NCBI GenBank assembly: GCA_013298805.1
Contig: JAAFIU010000004.1
Coordinates: forward strand, 1-64,000
Reading direction: 5' to 3'
Length of the DNA: 64,000 bases
From: Cytophagales bacterium
Lineage (GTDB): Bacteria; Bacteroidota; Bacteroidia; Cytophagales; Spirosomataceae
Part shown: positions 18,411 through 28,577 of the stretch, piece by piece
Layout: each line of letters opens with the position of its first letter
Numbering within the stretch: the first letter of the stretch is position 1
Translations under genes and position numbers: made by a program
The notes under the pieces: generated by a model
Told to the model about the DNA's origin: nothing
The model's database searches: none
Seen by the model: the letters and a program-made list of their open reading frames with translations, nothing else

Positions 18411-18939
18411 GATATTAAATGTTTTTTATTTATGGGAAATTTAACTTGTTTTTAGTCTCTTAAAACTATAATGTTAAACACCAGATGATAGATTTATTTG
18501 TTAAACTAAATTTGTATATTTCTAAGAATTTATTTTTCTGAAATCTAAAATATTTCTAACTCGAACGTTACTTTGTTAAAGATATTTATGTGTCAAAAAA
18601 TGAATTCACAAGGCTTACAAAACTTGTTTTTTAATTCAATTAAAAGCTCAGAAATACATCTGTGTCAATCGTTTGACGATGTAAACTTATAAAATTGATT
18701 TTGAAACTCAAGCACAAAAGCGATAAAATTTTAACTTTTTCAAGAAAGTTCTTCTAAAAAAAATTATATTTCACAAAATAATACTATTCTAAAAATCAAA
18801 TTTATATTAATTGTTAGAATAGTGATATGCTAAAATTTAAAAATACATTATTCTGATTTTCAGTATATTAAGTAATTATTACTAACTTTAGAGTGGAGAT
18901 AACGATTTAATAATGTAGCATATCAACCCGCAGAGTATT

Positions 18940-20397
18940 ATGAAAGACTATTCATTATTGAAAATAAACCTAATGGGAGGAATTGTTTCTCCTGGAACAT
19001 TACAGTACATCCTTTTAGCCGCTCGTGAAGCAGGGGTAAGAGACATTAGTTTTGGAGCAAGACAGCAATTGTTGATGTATGTAAAGGCTGAAACTGTGCG
19101 TGGAAGTGGAATATTAGATTTAAAAAATAAATTGTATAATTCTAATATTGACTTTGAAATTGATACGGATAGTTTTCCTAATATTATTTCTTCTTATTGT
19201 GCTGAAGAAGTATTCCCGACCGGGCAGTGGATTTCGGAAGGAATTTATAAGGACATTTTTGACGGGTTTGATTATCAGCCCAAATTGAAGGTGAATATTT
19301 CAGATTTTCAACAATCATTTACGCCATTTTTTACGGGAAATCTTAATTTCATTGCTTCAAATACCCAAAATTTTTGGTACTTATATGTACGTCCGAAGCA
19401 AACGAACCGAATTTTCCGTTTTCCAATTCTAATTTATACTTTGGAAATCCCTAAAATATCTAAAAGAATTGAAGAAGTAATTTGGGACAATCCAGAAATG
19501 GATGAAAATGAAGTTTATGAAAAAGTAATTGCTCAAGGTGAAATTATCTCGCAGGTAATTCGTGAAGATTTAAAATTACCTCAGTTTTCATTGCCTTATT
19601 ACGAAGGTTTTAATCGTTACGGAGATAAAACTTGGTTGGGTATTTACCGAAGAAATGAAACTTTTTCGATTGATTTTTTACAAGAAATTTGTGATGTTTG
19701 TCTCGAAACAAAAGTAGGTCAAATCTGTACAACACCGTGGAAATCTCTGATTATTAAGGGAATTGAGAAAAAACATCGTGGTCTTTGGGATGCACTTTTA
19801 GGTAAGTATACCATTAATGTGCGTCATGCCGCAAATGAACTTAATTGGCAGGTTGAAGACCTTTCTCTTGAAGGTTTAGCCTTGAAAAAATCAATTATTA
19901 GAGAATTTGACGATGAAGATGTTCGTACTTTTGGTTTAAGTTTTGCTGTACAAACTCGCTCAAAATCAGAGGTTTTTGGTTCTGTTGTGATTAAAAAACG
20001 TAAAATATTTGGCGGACTTTCCAGTGTTTTTGATATTTATCACACCTCAGACTTCAATCCAAACACTCGTGAATTAATACTTTTTGAAAATGGAGTCAAT
20101 AAGGCTCACGTTCCCGAAATTTTACAAAGACTTTCCAAACGCTTTTATGCTCAAAGTTCTAAACAAGAAGTAACTTTTGTAAAAGAAAAAGCACGTAAAT
20201 CTTCTGATTTACAATTGGTTAAGGTGCATCAGTGTAAAATTTGTTTTACCATTTATGATGAACGTTTTGGCGATTCAGTTAATAATATTGCAGTAGGGGT
20301 GAAGTTTTTGGATTTACCAAAAGATTATTGTTGCCCTGTTTGTGAGGCTGACAAAGAGGAATTTGTGGAAGTGAAAGTGGATGCTTTGTTGGTGTAG
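18940..20397 (+). CDS. Rubredoxin-tailed protein with nitrite/sulfite-reductase ferredoxin-like-half-domain-like N-terminus
   Basis: C-terminal CKICFTIYDERFG...YCCPVCEADKEEF rubredoxin CxxC motifs; N-terminus LKINLMGGIVSPGTLQYILLAAREAGVRDISFGARQQLLMY. Confidence 0.7.
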   Translation: MKDYSLLKINLMGGIVSPGTLQYILLAAREAGVRDISFGARQQLLMYVKAETVRGSGILDLKNKLYNSNIDFEIDTDSFPNIISSYCAEEVFPTGQWISEGIYKDIFDGFDYQPKLKVNISDFQQSFTPFFTGNLNFIASNTQNFWYLYVRPKQTNRIFRFPILIYTLEIPKISKRIEEVIWDNPEMDENEVYEKVIAQGEIISQVIREDLKLPQFSLPYYEGFNRYGDKTWLGIYRRNETFSIDFLQEICDVCLETKVGQICTTPWKSLIIKGIEKKHRGLWDALLGKYTINVRHAANELNWQVEDLSLEGLALKKSIIREFDDEDVRTFGLSFAVQTRSKSEVFGSVVIKKRKIFGGLSSVFDIYHTSDFNPNTRELILFENGVNKAHVPEILQRLSKRFYAQSSKQEVTFVKEKARKSSDLQLVKVHQCKICFTIYDERFGDSVNNIAVGVKFLDLPKDYCCPVCEADKEEFVEVKVDALLV

Positions 20398-20416
20398 ATT
20401 TTAGGAAAATAATATT

Positions 20417-20449
20417 AAAAACGGCAACTTCCAAAGGGTTGCCGTTTTT
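20417..20449. terminator. Bidirectional intrinsic terminator between convergent genes
   Basis: aaaaacggcaacttccaaagggttgccgttttt. Confidence 0.85.
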
Positions 20450-20452
20450 GTT

Positions 20453-20923
20453 TTACACACCCATTCTACGTTGAAAATAAGGCTTTAAAACTCTTTTATC
20501 AATAAAAAATAAGGCAACTAATACATTGATTATCAAGAATAAACGGGTAAATTCTTTGTCTTGTAAAATTCTCAAAGGCTTGCTCAAATCAACTTGGATG
20601 GCTTGGTTATTGAGCATTGGTAAAACGGCAGCAAATAGACAAACAAACAACACTGCCATCAACGACAAGAAGTAAATGGGCAATTTACTGGTTTTGCGGA
20701 CGGTTATAACCTCTTGCGAAAGCTCCCAACGGTCAATGAGTTTATCCGTAAAATTAACCGCTGTTTTTTCTATGCTCACATCCATTAATAATGCGTGAGT
20801 CTGTGTATACTCGTTGAAAAGAGACTGATATTCAGCACTTTCAGCGAGCATTTTATGGTGTTGAAGCATCGTTTCTTCCGAAGCAATGCCGTCAAGAATA
20901 TCAAAAATATCTTCGTCTTTCAT
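20453..20923 (-). CDS. Putative anti-sigma factor-like membrane protein
   Basis: Downstream of the ECF sigma gene; two TM segments; N-terminal DEDIFDILDGIASEETMLQHHKML. Confidence 0.55.
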   Translation of the reverse strand: MKDEDIFDILDGIASEETMLQHHKMLAESAEYQSLFNEYTQTHALLMDVSIEKTAVNFTDKLIDRWELSQEVITVRKTSKLPIYFLSLMAVLFVCLFAAVLPMLNNQAIQVDLSKPLRILQDKEFTRLFLIINVLVALFFIDKRVLKPYFQRRMGV

Positions 20924-20947
20924 TTTAATTGAGTGATTTTCTATTCA

Positions 20948-21517
20948 CTACATTAATGTTTTTACTTCTTTTCCCAAGATTCGCTTCATTTCTTCAGCCA
21001 GTTTTTTTCTGGCTCGGCAAAGTTTTACTTTAATGGTTTCGGCAGAGACTCCGACTACTTGGGCTATTTCTTCTAAAGATTGTTCTTTTAGATAGAATAA
21101 GGTTATTATCGTAACGTCATCGGGTAGTAAATGATTGAGAGCTTGCTGAATATATTTTCGCTGTTCCTTGATTTTTAGGTCGTTATCAGTATCGGCTGAA
21201 ACAAATTGAGCCGATTGTGAGGCTTCAATATCTTCGGTGTGAATTCGATTTTTACGCTTAAACATCAAAGCAGTATTAAACACAATTCTATAAAACCAAG
21301 TCGTAAACTTTGCTTCTTGATTAAAACTTGGTAATGCCTGAAAAGCTTGAATGAAAGCATCTTGAGCAATTTCTTCGGCATCTTCCCGTGTTCCCGCAAT
21401 TTTGTACGCCACCGTAAACGCATAGTCTTTGTGGCGATTAGCAAGGTCTTTGTACCCCGACTTATCGCCAGCTAAAATGCGTTCAATGATAGAATTATCT
21501 GTTTCGTTGGTTTTCAC
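20948..21517 (-). CDS. ECF-type RNA polymerase sigma factor
   Basis: EDAEEIAQDAFIQAFQALPSF..KFTTWFYRIVFNTAL; LKEQSLEEIAQVVGVSAETIKVKLCRARKKL. Confidence 0.92.
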   Translation of the reverse strand: MKTNETDNSIIERILAGDKSGYKDLANRHKDYAFTVAYKIAGTREDAEEIAQDAFIQAFQALPSFNQEAKFTTWFYRIVFNTALMFKRKNRIHTEDIEASQSAQFVSADTDNDLKIKEQRKYIQQALNHLLPDDVTIITLFYLKEQSLEEIAQVVGVSAETIKVKLCRARKKLAEEMKRILGKEVKTLM

Positions 21518-21545
21518 ATTTGTTAGATGCGGGTTGGTTGAAAAA

Positions 21546-21717
21546 GGTTACAGAGAAAATATTGTCTGAGCTTTTGTCTGAACTGAGATTGCGAAATGTC
21601 GCACCGTATTCAGATTTATGGATTTTTAGGATTGTTCTACGACTTTCAAATCCTAAAAATCCATAAATCCCACGAATCCAAATTCAGACAAATATTTTCA
21701 CCCTCCACTGTAACCTT
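21546..21717. repeat. Composite palindromic element (GTCTGAACTNAGATT family)
   Basis: Inner perfect 21-bp arms gatttatggatttttaggatt / aatcctaaaaatccataaatc; outer ggttacagagaaaatattgtctga ... cagacaaatattttcaccctccactgtaacc. Confidence 0.8.
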
Positions 21718-21783
21718 TCTAATACAAGTTACATCATATCACCAGAAATCAATTTATTTAACAATTATAAAATATTTACGACC

Positions 21784-22158
21784 ATGATAGATGGAAACTT
21801 AGTACCGATAGTTGCTCTTTTAATTCCAATCACTGGAACATTAGGCGTTTTTACGATGATTGTTTTTTTACGCAAGTACGAAAATGACGAAAAAATGGCA
21901 ATGATTGCCAAAGGAATGACTCCACCACAAAAAATGTCTAATCCTGTTAATCCAAGTCACTCATTACGTTGGGGATTTATATTGATTGGTTTGGGTATCG
22001 GCTTATTGATGGGTTCTTTATTGGAGGCATTAACACATATTGATGAAGAAGTCGCTCATTTTTCCATGATATTTATTTTTGGAGGGTTAGGACTTTTAGG
22101 GTCATATTTTTATCAAATGAATGTAGATAAGAAAAATCAAGCTAACAAAGATGTTTAA
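21784..22158 (+). CDS. DUF6249-like membrane protein
   Basis: 124 aa with TM segments; IPITGTLGVFTMIVFLRKYENDEKMAMIAKG. Confidence 0.6.
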   Translation: MIDGNLVPIVALLIPITGTLGVFTMIVFLRKYENDEKMAMIAKGMTPPQKMSNPVNPSHSLRWGFILIGLGIGLLMGSLLEALTHIDEEVAHFSMIFIFGGLGLLGSYFYQMNVDKKNQANKDV

Positions 22159-22363
22159 TTTTCAGTAAATCAGTAAGTTATCCAGAGGTTTCTTTGTTAT
22201 TCAAGGAAACCTTTTTAGTATTTAATAGACTTGAACTTTCCATATTTCGTTCCATTAACATTTCCTTAACAAGCATTAACATTTTATTAGGAGACCTCCG
22301 AAGACTTTCTGCGTTATAAGTTCAAATTTCCAGATTTAAACCAAACGTAAACGCATAGAAGTC

Positions 22364-22969
22364 ATGAAAAAATTAATTGCAGCCATTGCCCTTTCAGTTT
22401 TTGCTTTCGCTAAAATCAACGCTCAAAGTGTTGCTTTCAAAATAGGATATACTCATTCAGACGTACTTGTTTCACCTGAGCCAGGGAATATTTTTACGCC
22501 AAAAGAAACTTTTCATGCAGGTATTGTCATCAAAGATTTGAAGTTGAGTGATAAAATAGGCTTCCAACCAGAGCTTTTATATTCAATGCAAGGATTTAAT
22601 GTGGCAAGTCTTGGAAATATAAATATTCACTATTTGTCAGTTCCCTTGTTAGCAACTTTTCCAGTCACTGAAGATTTACAGTTACAGGTTGGTCCACAAA
22701 TAAGTTATATGGTTAATTCAAGAGTGGGTGTTGCTAATTTATTTTCAGTTGCTTATAACGGAATATTTAAAGATATTGATGCAGGGGCAGTGGCAGGAGT
22801 AGAATATAAAGCATCGGATAAAGTATCGCTTGGCGGACGTTATTATTTAGGCATGACCAACGTAAATAAAGATTTTTCATTCGGTAATAACACTAATTTG
22901 TCTAACTACTTTCAAATGCGTAACACAGGTGTTCAAGCATATATTTCGTTCAGTTTTGGTAAGAAATAG
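22364..22969 (+). CDS. Outer-membrane beta-barrel (porin family) protein
   Basis: Signal peptide; FKIGYTHSDV...FQPELLYSMQGF...LQVGPQISYMV. Confidence 0.75.
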   Translation: MKKLIAAIALSVFAFAKINAQSVAFKIGYTHSDVLVSPEPGNIFTPKETFHAGIVIKDLKLSDKIGFQPELLYSMQGFNVASLGNINIHYLSVPLLATFPVTEDLQLQVGPQISYMVNSRVGVANLFSVAYNGIFKDIDAGAVAGVEYKASDKVSLGGRYYLGMTNVNKDFSFGNNTNLSNYFQMRNTGVQAYISFSFGKK

Positions 22970-23155
22970 TTAAATTATAACGAAAAGCGATTAGCGAAAA
23001 AGCGAAAAAGCGAGCAAGCAAGCACTAATGCCACTTTGTTATATTGAAAATGTTAAGGTTTGCGAAAGAAAATAACGTAAGATATTAGGTCTTTTTCACT
23101 TATCTCAAATCGCTCTTCGCATTTTATTCTCCAATCAATTTAAAATCGTACAGCC

Positions 23156-23797
23156 ATGAAAACTAAAATAATGAGTGCGTTAATTACTTTATTTGGATTA
23201 ACAACTGCTTTAAATGCCCAAACGCTCAATGGAAATGATAATTTTCAAGGCAATCGTCGAGAAGAATATCCTCAACAAAGAGGCAATGATTATCCACAAC
23301 AAAATGGTGGGTATAAGCAACAACGGGGATATAATAATCAACAAGGAGGATACAATAATAACCCAAATAACGGTGGTAGTTATTATGGAAATGATGATGA
23401 TTTATATGGTCGTCGTCAGGGAAATCAATACGGAAATTATTCATTTGATAATCGTAACCCATTTGATACTCGTAGCCAGTATTACGACCCACGAAATCCG
23501 TTTGACCCACGTCCAGTGTATGACCAAAGTCGTCATGGACGTTGGAATGACAATGATTATCGCTATAATGGCAACCCTTTTGATTATTGCCAAAATCGTC
23601 AAACTTGGGCGAATCGTTACTATCCAATAGACCCACGCAATCCTTATGATGTACGTAACATCTATCAAAATCGTGGAAATGGATACAATAACAGATATAA
23701 TAATGGTTACGGAAATAATAATGGATATGGCAGAGGATATGATGGATATGGAGACAGAAAACGTCACCACGAACACCATGAAGGACGTGGTTGGTAA
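23156..23797 (+). CDS. Secreted N/G/Y/R-rich low-complexity protein with RNPFDxR motifs
   Basis: Signal peptide followed by a QQRGYNNQQGGYNN.. low-complexity region, then RNPFDTR, RNPFDPR and RNPYDVR repeats. Confidence 0.75.
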   Translation: MKTKIMSALITLFGLTTALNAQTLNGNDNFQGNRREEYPQQRGNDYPQQNGGYKQQRGYNNQQGGYNNNPNNGGSYYGNDDDLYGRRQGNQYGNYSFDNRNPFDTRSQYYDPRNPFDPRPVYDQSRHGRWNDNDYRYNGNPFDYCQNRQTWANRYYPIDPRNPYDVRNIYQNRGNGYNNRYNNGYGNNNGYGRGYDGYGDRKRHHEHHEGRGW

Positions 23798-23815
23798 TCA
23801 ATTTATTTAATATTG

Positions 23816-23859
23816 AAAGCCTAATCCCCAAGTTTAAAAGCTTGGGGATTAGGCTTTTT
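23816..23859 (+). terminator. Intrinsic terminator
   Basis: aaagcctaatccccaagtttaaaagcttggggattaggctttttt. Confidence 0.9.
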
Positions 23860-23988
23860 TCGTGAATATTGATAAATATCAGTTTCACAAATTCAGTATA
23901 AAAAGAAATGCTGTGGCTTTTATTAGTACAAAATAATATTACTTTGGGGAAGATTCCTCAAATTTTTATAAAATTCTAACATTATATT

Positions 23989-24819
23989 ATGCAAATCTAT
24001 CAAGCCATAAGCCAGCGTGAAGCACAGGGGTTTAATACTCAACAACTTAGAGACAACTTTTTGATTGAATCAAATTTTCGTAACAATGAAATTGTCTTGT
24101 ATTATACTCATTATGACCGTGTTATTTTAGGAGGAGCAATGCCTGTTTATACGGCTTTAGATTTGCCAACTTATGATAACTTGAAATCAGACTATTTCTT
24201 AGAACGTCGTGAAATTGGTATCATTAACGTTGGGGGAGATGGTGAAATTACGGTTGATGGCGAGACTTTCGCATTGTCCAAATTAGATGCTCTTTACATC
24301 GGGAAAGGTTCTAAATCGGTTACTTTCAAAAGTAATTCTGCCGATAGACCAGCTCAATATTTCTTATTGTCTGCTCCTGCTCATCAAACGTATCCAACTC
24401 GTAAAATGAGTAAAGAAGAAGCATCGCCAGTGTCGTTGGGCAGTGCAGAAACGGCTAATGAACGTACTATTTATAAATATATTCACCGTGACGGAATCCA
24501 GAGTTGCCAGGTGGTGATGGGTTTGACCGTTCTGAAATCAGGAAGTATTTGGAATACCATGCCTGCTCACGTACACGACCGTCGTATGGAAGCATATTTG
24601 TATTTTGACCTTGATGAAGCACACCGAGTTTTCCATTTAATGGGACAACCACAGGAAACTCGTCACTTAGTTGTGGCAAATCATCAAGCAATTTTGTCGC
24701 CGCCTTGGTCAATTCATTCAGGTGCAGGAACTACCAATTATTCGTTTATTTGGGCAATGGCAGGTGAAAATCTTGATTTTACGGATATGGATTTTACCAA
24801 TATTATAGACTTGAAATAA
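23989..24819 (+). CDS. kduI: 5-dehydro-4-deoxy-D-glucuronate isomerase
   Basis: VILGGAMPVYTALDLPTYDNLKSDYFLERREIGIINVGG; WNTMPAHVHDRRMEAYLYFDL. Confidence 0.93.
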   Translation: MQIYQAISQREAQGFNTQQLRDNFLIESNFRNNEIVLYYTHYDRVILGGAMPVYTALDLPTYDNLKSDYFLERREIGIINVGGDGEITVDGETFALSKLDALYIGKGSKSVTFKSNSADRPAQYFLLSAPAHQTYPTRKMSKEEASPVSLGSAETANERTIYKYIHRDGIQSCQVVMGLTVLKSGSIWNTMPAHVHDRRMEAYLYFDLDEAHRVFHLMGQPQETRHLVVANHQAILSPPWSIHSGAGTTNYSFIWAMAGENLDFTDMDFTNIIDLK

Positions 24820-24824
24820 TTTTT

Positions 24825-24880
24825 TGGTTGAAAACTTTAATTTGGCAGATTGTTATAAGTTCCTGCTAAGTTAAAGTTTT
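24825..24880. terminator. Hairpin between convergent genes, probable bidirectional terminator
   Basis: ttggttgaaaactttaa ... ttaaagttttcaatcaaaa. Confidence 0.65.
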
Positions 24881-25470
24881 CAATCAAAAATATCATCTAA
24901 ATCTATCACCAAATCTTCCAAAACATTCACCTTGACTTTCTCTCCTTTCTCAAAGTGTTTCAATAATTCGTATTTGACTTTTTCTTGATTCAGTAAATAA
25001 ACGCTGATTATCTTTTCGTCAGGGAAAACGACCCAATATTCTTTTACGCCCGATTCTTCGTAAAGATGATATTTTTCGTCAAGGTCTTTTTTGGCTGTTG
25101 AACTTGAAAGTATCTCAATAACCATATCAGGTGAACCCAAACAGCCACGTCTGTCTATTTTTGAAGGGTCACAAACAATACATAAATCAGGCTGCACGAC
25201 GGTTGTAATTTGTTCATCGCTGAATAATCCATCAGTTATGAGTCGTACATCAAAAGGGGCTGGGAATACTTGGCAAGTCTTTTTTTTGAGATAATAGCCC
25301 AACTCTACGTCTAATCTATGTACTAAAATTTGATGCTGACTAAGCGGGGCGGGTGACATTCTGAAAACCTTACCCTTTATCAATTCTACGTTTTCTTCTA
25401 AAGACCATTTTAAATAATCTGCGTAAGTATAGCGTCCATTTAAGTCAATATTTAGAAGAGAATTAGCCAT
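24880..25470 (-). CDS. Uma2 family (DUF820) endonuclease-like protein
   Basis: RVFPAPFDVRL-like block, VQPDLCIVCDPSKIDRRGCLGSPDMVIEILSSSTAKKDLDEKYHLYEESGVKEYWVV. Confidence 0.9.
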   Translation of the reverse strand: MANSLLNIDLNGRYTYADYLKWSLEENVELIKGKVFRMSPAPLSQHQILVHRLDVELGYYLKKKTCQVFPAPFDVRLITDGLFSDEQITTVVQPDLCIVCDPSKIDRRGCLGSPDMVIEILSSSTAKKDLDEKYHLYEESGVKEYWVVFPDEKIISVYLLNQEKVKYELLKHFEKGEKVKVNVLEDLVIDLDDIFD

Positions 25471-25745
25471 ATTTTATGTTTCCTGATGTGTAAATCTACA
25501 AATATTACTTGAAAACCACCTATTGTTTCAACCAATCCATCCACTCTTTTGTCTATATAAACTTTAAATATTCTTGTATAAGAATTCCTTTTCTCTGTGC
25601 CTTCGTGCCTTTGTGGCCAATATTTTATTTAAAAATCCTCTTTTAGCCTAATTTTGCACTTCATTATTGGTAAATCACAAGCTAAAACTCGAACTACTTC
25701 GTATGTTTTACGGTTTTGATTTAAGGAATAAATACCACGCAAAAA

Positions 25746-27656
25746 ATGGCAAAACGCAATTTCGGGGCAGAAGTAGCTCCAGAAGACAAGAAAAAATTGA
25801 GTAAAGAAGGTTTCAACAAAGCCTTAAATATTTTTAGATTTACGCTTCCCTACAAAGGAACATTCTTCATCGGATTTATATTTTTAGTTCTTTCGCAAAT
25901 AACTTCCATGAGTATTCCCTTGTTGATGGGACAAATGGTTGGAGCGATTGTTTCGCCACAGAAAGTAGTTAAAGATACTTTGCCAAGCCTTCCCAATGCT
26001 GGAGTAGGGCTTAGACTAAAACATTATCTAAATCCTGAGTCTGTTCATTTAACGCTCAATGACGTTACGATTCTCTTCATTGTTTTACTGATTTTACAAG
26101 CGGCTTTCTCGTTTTTTAGGGTTTATACTTTCACGAGAGTTTCGGAGCAATCAATGCGAGATTTACGCAAGGCTCTTTACACCAAAATTATTACGTTACC
26201 CGTTCCATTTTTCGAGAAAAACCGTGTTGGTGAACTCATGAGCCGTATTACGACGGATATTACGCAATTACAAGATGTACTTTCAATTACCTTAGCTGAA
26301 CTTTTTCGTCAGATTTTTACGCTCGTGGGCGGTATCATTTTGATTTCGTATTTATCGAGCAAATTGACACTTTTTATGTTGATGACGTTTCCATTTTTGG
26401 TAGTTGCCGCCATTATTTTCGGAAGATTTATTCGTAAAAATTCAAAAAAAGTGCAAGACGAATTGGCTTCAACTAATATTATTGTGGAAGAAACGTTGCA
26501 GTCTATCAATGTCGTAAAAGCCTTTACCAACGAAGCCTTAGAAGTAAAAAGATATAGTTCATCGGTTCAAAAAGTGGTTGATTATGCTTTGAAAGCAGCA
26601 ACATTCAGAGGCGGTTTTATCTCATTTATCATCTTCGTACTTTTCGGGGGCGTTGTGGGCGTGGTTTGGTACGGAGGGAACTTGGTTTTGCAGGGCGAAT
26701 TAGCCTTTAAAGACCTTTTCACGTTTATTATCTACACTGGTTTCATCGGTGGCTCTGTGGGTGGCTTGGGTGATATGTATGCCCAAATCCAAAGAACGAT
26801 TGGAGCATCAGAAAGAATATTAGAAATTTTGGATGAGAAATCGGAAATAAATGTAGATGAAAAAATCGTAAGTCAGAAGCCAGAAGTCGTAGAAACTTCG
26901 ACCCCTAAAATTGCTTACAAAAATGTTGCATTTTCGTATCCATCTCGTCCAGACATGGAAGTTTTGAAGAATATATCCTTAGAAGTAAAATCAGGTGAAA
27001 AAATTGGTTTGGTGGGTTATTCGGGAGCTGGAAAATCAACGATTGTTCAGCTATTGATGCGTTATTATAAACTTTCGGGCGGTGAAATTTTGGTCGAAGG
27101 AAAGAATATTAATGATTATGATTTAACGGAATTACGTAAAAAAATTGCCATTGTTCCACAAGAAGTAATGCTTTTTGGAGGGACGATTTATGAGAATATC
27201 TCTTACGGAAATCCGAATGCTTCCGAAGGTGAAGTGATTGCTACCGCTAAAAAAGCCAATGCCTTCGACTTTATTGATTCTTTCCCTGAGCAATTTCAAA
27301 CGATTGTGGGTGAGCGTGGCGTGAAATTATCGGGTGGGCAACGCCAAAGAATTGCCATTGCCCGTGCCATTTTGAAAGACCCAGCCATTTTGATTTTGGA
27401 CGAAGCAACGAGTGCTTTAGATTCTGAATCGGAGAAATTGGTGCAAGATGCCTTAGATGTGTTGATGCAAAACCGCACGACAATCATCATTGCACACCGT
27501 TTAGCAACTATTCGTAATGTAGATACCATTTATGTATTGAAGGAAGGCGAAGTTGCCGAAAAAGGCTCGCATGATGCTCTAATCTCAATTGAAGGCGGAA
27601 TTTACGCTAATTTGGTAAAGTTACAATACGAGAATAATATGGCTCTTGAAGGTTAG
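25746..27656 (+). CDS. ABC transporter, fused permease/ATP-binding (MsbA-like exporter)
   Basis: GYSGAGKST, LSGGQRQRIAIARAILKDPAILILDEATSALDSESE. Confidence 0.93.
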   Translation: MAKRNFGAEVAPEDKKKLSKEGFNKALNIFRFTLPYKGTFFIGFIFLVLSQITSMSIPLLMGQMVGAIVSPQKVVKDTLPSLPNAGVGLRLKHYLNPESVHLTLNDVTILFIVLLILQAAFSFFRVYTFTRVSEQSMRDLRKALYTKIITLPVPFFEKNRVGELMSRITTDITQLQDVLSITLAELFRQIFTLVGGIILISYLSSKLTLFMLMTFPFLVVAAIIFGRFIRKNSKKVQDELASTNIIVEETLQSINVVKAFTNEALEVKRYSSSVQKVVDYALKAATFRGGFISFIIFVLFGGVVGVVWYGGNLVLQGELAFKDLFTFIIYTGFIGGSVGGLGDMYAQIQRTIGASERILEILDEKSEINVDEKIVSQKPEVVETSTPKIAYKNVAFSYPSRPDMEVLKNISLEVKSGEKIGLVGYSGAGKSTIVQLLMRYYKLSGGEILVEGKNINDYDLTELRKKIAIVPQEVMLFGGTIYENISYGNPNASEGEVIATAKKANAFDFIDSFPEQFQTIVGERGVKLSGGQRQRIAIARAILKDPAILILDEATSALDSESEKLVQDALDVLMQNRTTIIIAHRLATIRNVDTIYVLKEGEVAEKGSHDALISIEGGIYANLVKLQYENNMALEG

Positions 27657-27811
27657 TGAAGTAGGACAGATTTCCAACCTGTCAAATAGATTTTCCGTGG
27701 TTTTATAAAGATTATTTTACGATGGTTTTCCCTGATATAAATCCCTAATTATCAGTTTATTAGTTTATAATTGACCATTATTCGCTTTTATACCACTTGA
27801 TAATTAATTTG

Positions 27812-27849
27812 AAAAACGCAGACTAATATCAAAAAGTCTGCGTTTTTTT
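27812..27849. terminator. Intrinsic terminator
   Basis: aaaaacgcagactaatatcaaaaagtctgcgttttttt. Confidence 0.85.
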
Positions 27850-28002
27850 GTGAACAAATTTGTCTTTTACAATTAATTTATATATTTTGTACAAAAAAAT
27901 AATTATATATTCATATTTTTGAATACCTATTTATTTGATTTGTCTAAGTAAAATTTCTTGAAAACTTATGCTAATCAAAATTTTTGCACAAAAAACAATA
28001 CT

Positions 28003-28512
28003 ATGAACAAATGTATTTTCTTAGACCGTGATGGCGTATTAAATGTGGATAGAGTCGATTATGTATATCGTCTTGAAGATTTAATTATTCCAGAAGGCAC
28101 TATTGAGGCTCTCCAAAAATTAAAAGCGGCAGGATATTTATTGATTGTGATTACCAATCAGTCGGGAATTGCGAAGGGAATTTATACTCGTGAAGATGTT
28201 TTAATGTGTCATAATTATTTTCAAGAGCAATGTGGCAATTTATTAGATGATATTTATTTCAGTCCGCATCACGAGAAATTTACAACGGCTTCGTTGACTC
28301 GTAAGCCTGATTCGCTGATGATTGAAAAGGCCATTGCAAAATATAAAATTGACCGTAATACTTCGTGGATGATTGGTGATGCTCACCGAGATATTAAAGC
28401 TGGGAAAAAAGCAGGCGTAAAAACGATTCACATAACTGGAAAACCCGAAGAATCTTTCTCTGAAATCACGACGAGCGATTTGCTTCGTGCGAGTGAGTTG
28501 GTTCTTGGATAA
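28003..28512 (+). CDS. HAD-IIIA family hydrolase (GmhB / histidinol-phosphatase-like)
   Basis: CIFLDRDGVLNVD; LIVITNQSGIAKGIYT; MIGDAHRDIKAGKKAG. The start at 28003 fits the family better than 27958. Confidence 0.88.
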   Translation: MNKCIFLDRDGVLNVDRVDYVYRLEDLIIPEGTIEALQKLKAAGYLLIVITNQSGIAKGIYTREDVLMCHNYFQEQCGNLLDDIYFSPHHEKFTTASLTRKPDSLMIEKAIAKYKIDRNTSWMIGDAHRDIKAGKKAGVKTIHITGKPEESFSEITTSDLLRASELVLG

Positions 28513-28577
28513 AATGTAACTCGAAGTTTTACTTCGACCATTTGGGAATTTTCGAAGTAAAACTTCGAGTTACATTT
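28512..28577. terminator. Long hairpin between convergent genes
   Basis: aaaatgtaactcgaagttttacttcga ... tcgaagtaaaacttcgagttacatttt. Confidence 0.75.

Noticed and set aside
23226-23888. Minus-strand 220-aa His/Asp/Tyr-rich ORF and the 112-aa and 138-aa ORFs over the same DNA
   Set aside because: Compositional mirror of the low-complexity gene at 23156-23797; the plus-strand frame has a signal peptide and upstream start context
24880-25470. Considered the Uma2-like gene as part of a defence system
   Set aside because: It stands alone between kduI and an ABC exporter with no partner genes; Uma2 proteins are common singletons
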